From: Altererythrobacter sp.
GTDB lineage: Bacteria > Pseudomonadota > Alphaproteobacteria > Sphingomonadales > Sphingomonadaceae
NCBI GenBank assembly: GCA_011524425.1
Contig: WTKI01000013.1
Span: 1 to 7,225, forward strand
Direction: 5' to 3'
DNA length: 7,225 bases
Under the pieces are notes generated by a model. The model worked only from the letters and a program-made list of their open reading frames with translations. It was not told the origin of the DNA and did no database searches. Below, piece after piece: positions 5,957 through 7,225 of this stretch. Each line of letters begins with the position of its first letter. The first letter of the stretch is position 1. Made by a program: the position numbers and the translations under genes.

Positions 5957-7225
5957 TCACTTCGAAGCGGGCAATTCCCCGTTGATATACTTCATCAACG
6001 TGGTTTGGAAATGACGCACGCGGCTATCCTGATACGCGCCAAGCTGCATCACGCCGTTGGCTGAAGCTTTCATGCCAGTCTGCACATGCGGTAGGTTGGC
6101 CATGTCCTGATCAAAGACGCCTGCAAGCGCATCACCCATGACGTCTTTGGCCCAAGCCCAAGGCTGATCGTTAGGCACGATCACCTTTTCAACGGCCCGA
6201 GGACGCTTCTCGCCCTTAGGTGTTCGCATGAGAACCCGGATTTCCATAGTGCAGGTGTCCGCTGTTTTACCGGGCAGCCAGCGATAGACCAATTGCGGAA
6301 CATAGCCGCCCCAAGGTGCGAAATTCGGGAAGATATTGTAAGTGAAATTGTCCAGCATTTCACTGTCGGTCTTGTCTGAATAGTCATAACCATCGCGCTC
6401 GCTGAACGCCTGGCGATTGGTTTCTGCCAGCACTTTGCGTGCCAGAAATGGATCGTCGGCATCGAACATGGCGATGGTTTCGTCATCGCCGCTGTTGCGG
6501 TGGCGCGTGTCGCCGCCTTTGCCGGAGAATTCCGCCATCTTGTCGAGGATATACTTCTGGTCCTTGCCTTGGATATGCGGGCTGAGAACCCCTGACGGCG
6601 TAATCGCGCGATTGAAATTGTCGCCATAAAGGTCATAGCGCGAATTCGCATCGCCTAGGAATGGCAGCAATTGCGGGTGCGTGGTGACAGAGTGCCACGC
6701 TTCCATGAACGCTTCTGAGGTTGCTTTCCAGTTTGCGGGAATTTCGCGTTGCACCCACATCGCGGTGAAGCAGTCATCCAAGTGGTAGTTCTCATATTGG
6801 TCGAGAACAGGACCAACCCATTCCTTGAACTCCGGAATATCATCATTCTCAGTGATCATGATGAAACCCTGCCAAATGTTCACGCGAACTTCCGGCAGGC
6901 TCATGTCTTGATCTTCCAAGTGCTTGAAGTCCCAAGCGCACGGAATCTCTTTCAAAGAGCCATCATTGTTCCAAGTGAATCCATGAAAACCGCAGCGCAT
7001 CTGTGTGCGATTGCCAGCGGTGTCGACCAGACGACGGCCGCGGTGAAGGCAAACATTGTAAAAAGCGCGCACCGAGTTGTCAGGCTGACGAATCAGGACA
7101 AAGCTTTTTTCAGCGACTTCGAACACAACCTGATCACCAGGTTCGGGAATTTCATCTTCACGCGCAGCGAACAGCCAGACATTGGGCCATAAACGTTCGC
7201 GCTCAATCTTCGCAAAGTCCTCGCT
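5957..7225 (-). CDS. Rieske non-haem iron oxygenase, alpha (catalytic) subunit, N-terminus off window
   Basis: The frame stays open to the right edge, giving 422 visible residues (numbered from base 7225). Only a short N-terminal piece is likely missing, because the visible start, 'FAKIERERLWPNVWLFAARE', is normally near residue 30-50 in the family. The Rieske [2Fe-2S] motif is Cys59-x-His61 with Cys78-x2-His81 (CLH ... CGFH). The catalytic domain has NWKATSEAFMEAWHSVTTHP, whose His178 and His183 are the mononuclear iron ligands. Glu175 occupies the bridging-acid position that is Asp in naphthalene dioxygenase and Glu in carnitine oxygenase-type enzymes. NIFPN (about 297-301) and FDQDMANLPHVQTG (about 371-384) are typical of this subgroup. 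These enzymes use O2 and electrons from a ferredoxin or reductase to hydroxylate or demethylate a substrate. No electron-transfer gene is visible here. The third iron carboxylate could not be placed with confidence. Confidence 0.94.
   Translation of the reverse strand, partial: SEDFAKIERERLWPNVWLFAAREDEIPEPGDQVVFEVAEKSFVLIRQPDNSVRAFYNVCLHRGRRLVDTAGNRTQMRCGFHGFTWNNDGSLKEIPCAWDFKHLEDQDMSLPEVRVNIWQGFIMITENDDIPEFKEWVGPVLDQYENYHLDDCFTAMWVQREIPANWKATSEAFMEAWHSVTTHPQLLPFLGDANSRYDLYGDNFNRAITPSGVLSPHIQGKDQKYILDKMAEFSGKGGDTRHRNSGDDETIAMFDADDPFLARKVLAETNRQAFSERDGYDYSDKTDSEMLDNFTYNIFPNFAPWGGYVPQLVYRWLPGKTADTCTMEIRVLMRTPKGEKRPRAVEKVIVPNDQPWAWAKDVMGDALAGVFDQDMANLPHVQTGMKASANGVMQLGAYQDSRVRHFQTTLMKYINGELPASK

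Noticed and set aside
5558..6064. 168-residue plus-strand open frame antisense to the second SDR
   Set aside because: It lies opposite a gene with all SDR motifs, crosses into the Rieske gene, and its low-complexity Ala/Ser-rich translation has no recognisable domain; it is a shadow frame.
6181..6651. 156-residue minus-strand open frame in another frame of the Rieske gene
   Set aside because: It overlaps the Rieske catalytic domain on the same strand and its translation is Arg/Ser-rich without motifs; it is a shadow frame.
7124..7126. GTG as the start of the Rieske protein
   Set aside because: The frame continues upstream to the window edge with clear family sequence (RERLWPNVW, EIPEPGDQVV), so this is an internal Val.

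Overview
The window reads like a catabolic gene cluster from a Gram-negative bacterium. An alphaproteobacterium, probably from the Sphingomonadales, is my best guess. That rests on the mid-50s GC content (judged by eye), dense operon packing, weak AAAG/GGAG-type ribosome binding sites, and the mix of LysR regulator, Rieske oxygenase, several SDRs, and SnoaL- and NmrA-like proteins. The taxonomy is inference; no rRNA or marker gene is present.

Plus strand, 1-5174: the C-terminal effector domain of a LysR-type regulator (start outside the window) is followed by a 143-bp gap that may hold the operon promoter. A tightly packed run of six genes comes next: an SDR-fold protein, thiamine-diphosphate E1 alpha and E1 beta subunits of the 2-oxoacid/acetoin dehydrogenase class, a 76-residue free-standing lipoyl domain, a SnoaL/NTF2-like protein, and an NmrA-like NAD(P)-binding protein. 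After a 44-bp gap in front of E1 alpha, the spacings are -1, 6, 12 and -4 bp, so one transcript with coupled translation is likely.

Minus strand, 7225-5191: a Rieske non-haem iron oxygenase alpha subunit (N-terminus beyond the right edge) is followed 10 bp later by a complete classical SDR. This pair converges on the plus-strand operon. The 16-bp junction carries an imperfect 10-bp hairpin that overlaps the minus-strand SDR stop codon and probably terminates one or both transcripts.

A plausible but unproven reading is a degradation locus. The Rieske enzyme would oxygenate a substrate, the SDRs would handle alcohol/ketone steps, and the E1/lipoyl proteins would oxidatively cleave or decarboxylate a 2-oxo or acyloin intermediate. 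The most unusual points are the E1 pair encoded with a lone lipoyl domain instead of an E2 acyltransferase (with no E3 in view), an SDR whose catalytic Tyr is Phe, and departures from family consensus around the E1 alpha active site. No RNA genes, mobile elements, CRISPR arrays or long repeats were seen, and no stretch over 300 bp lacks a gene.
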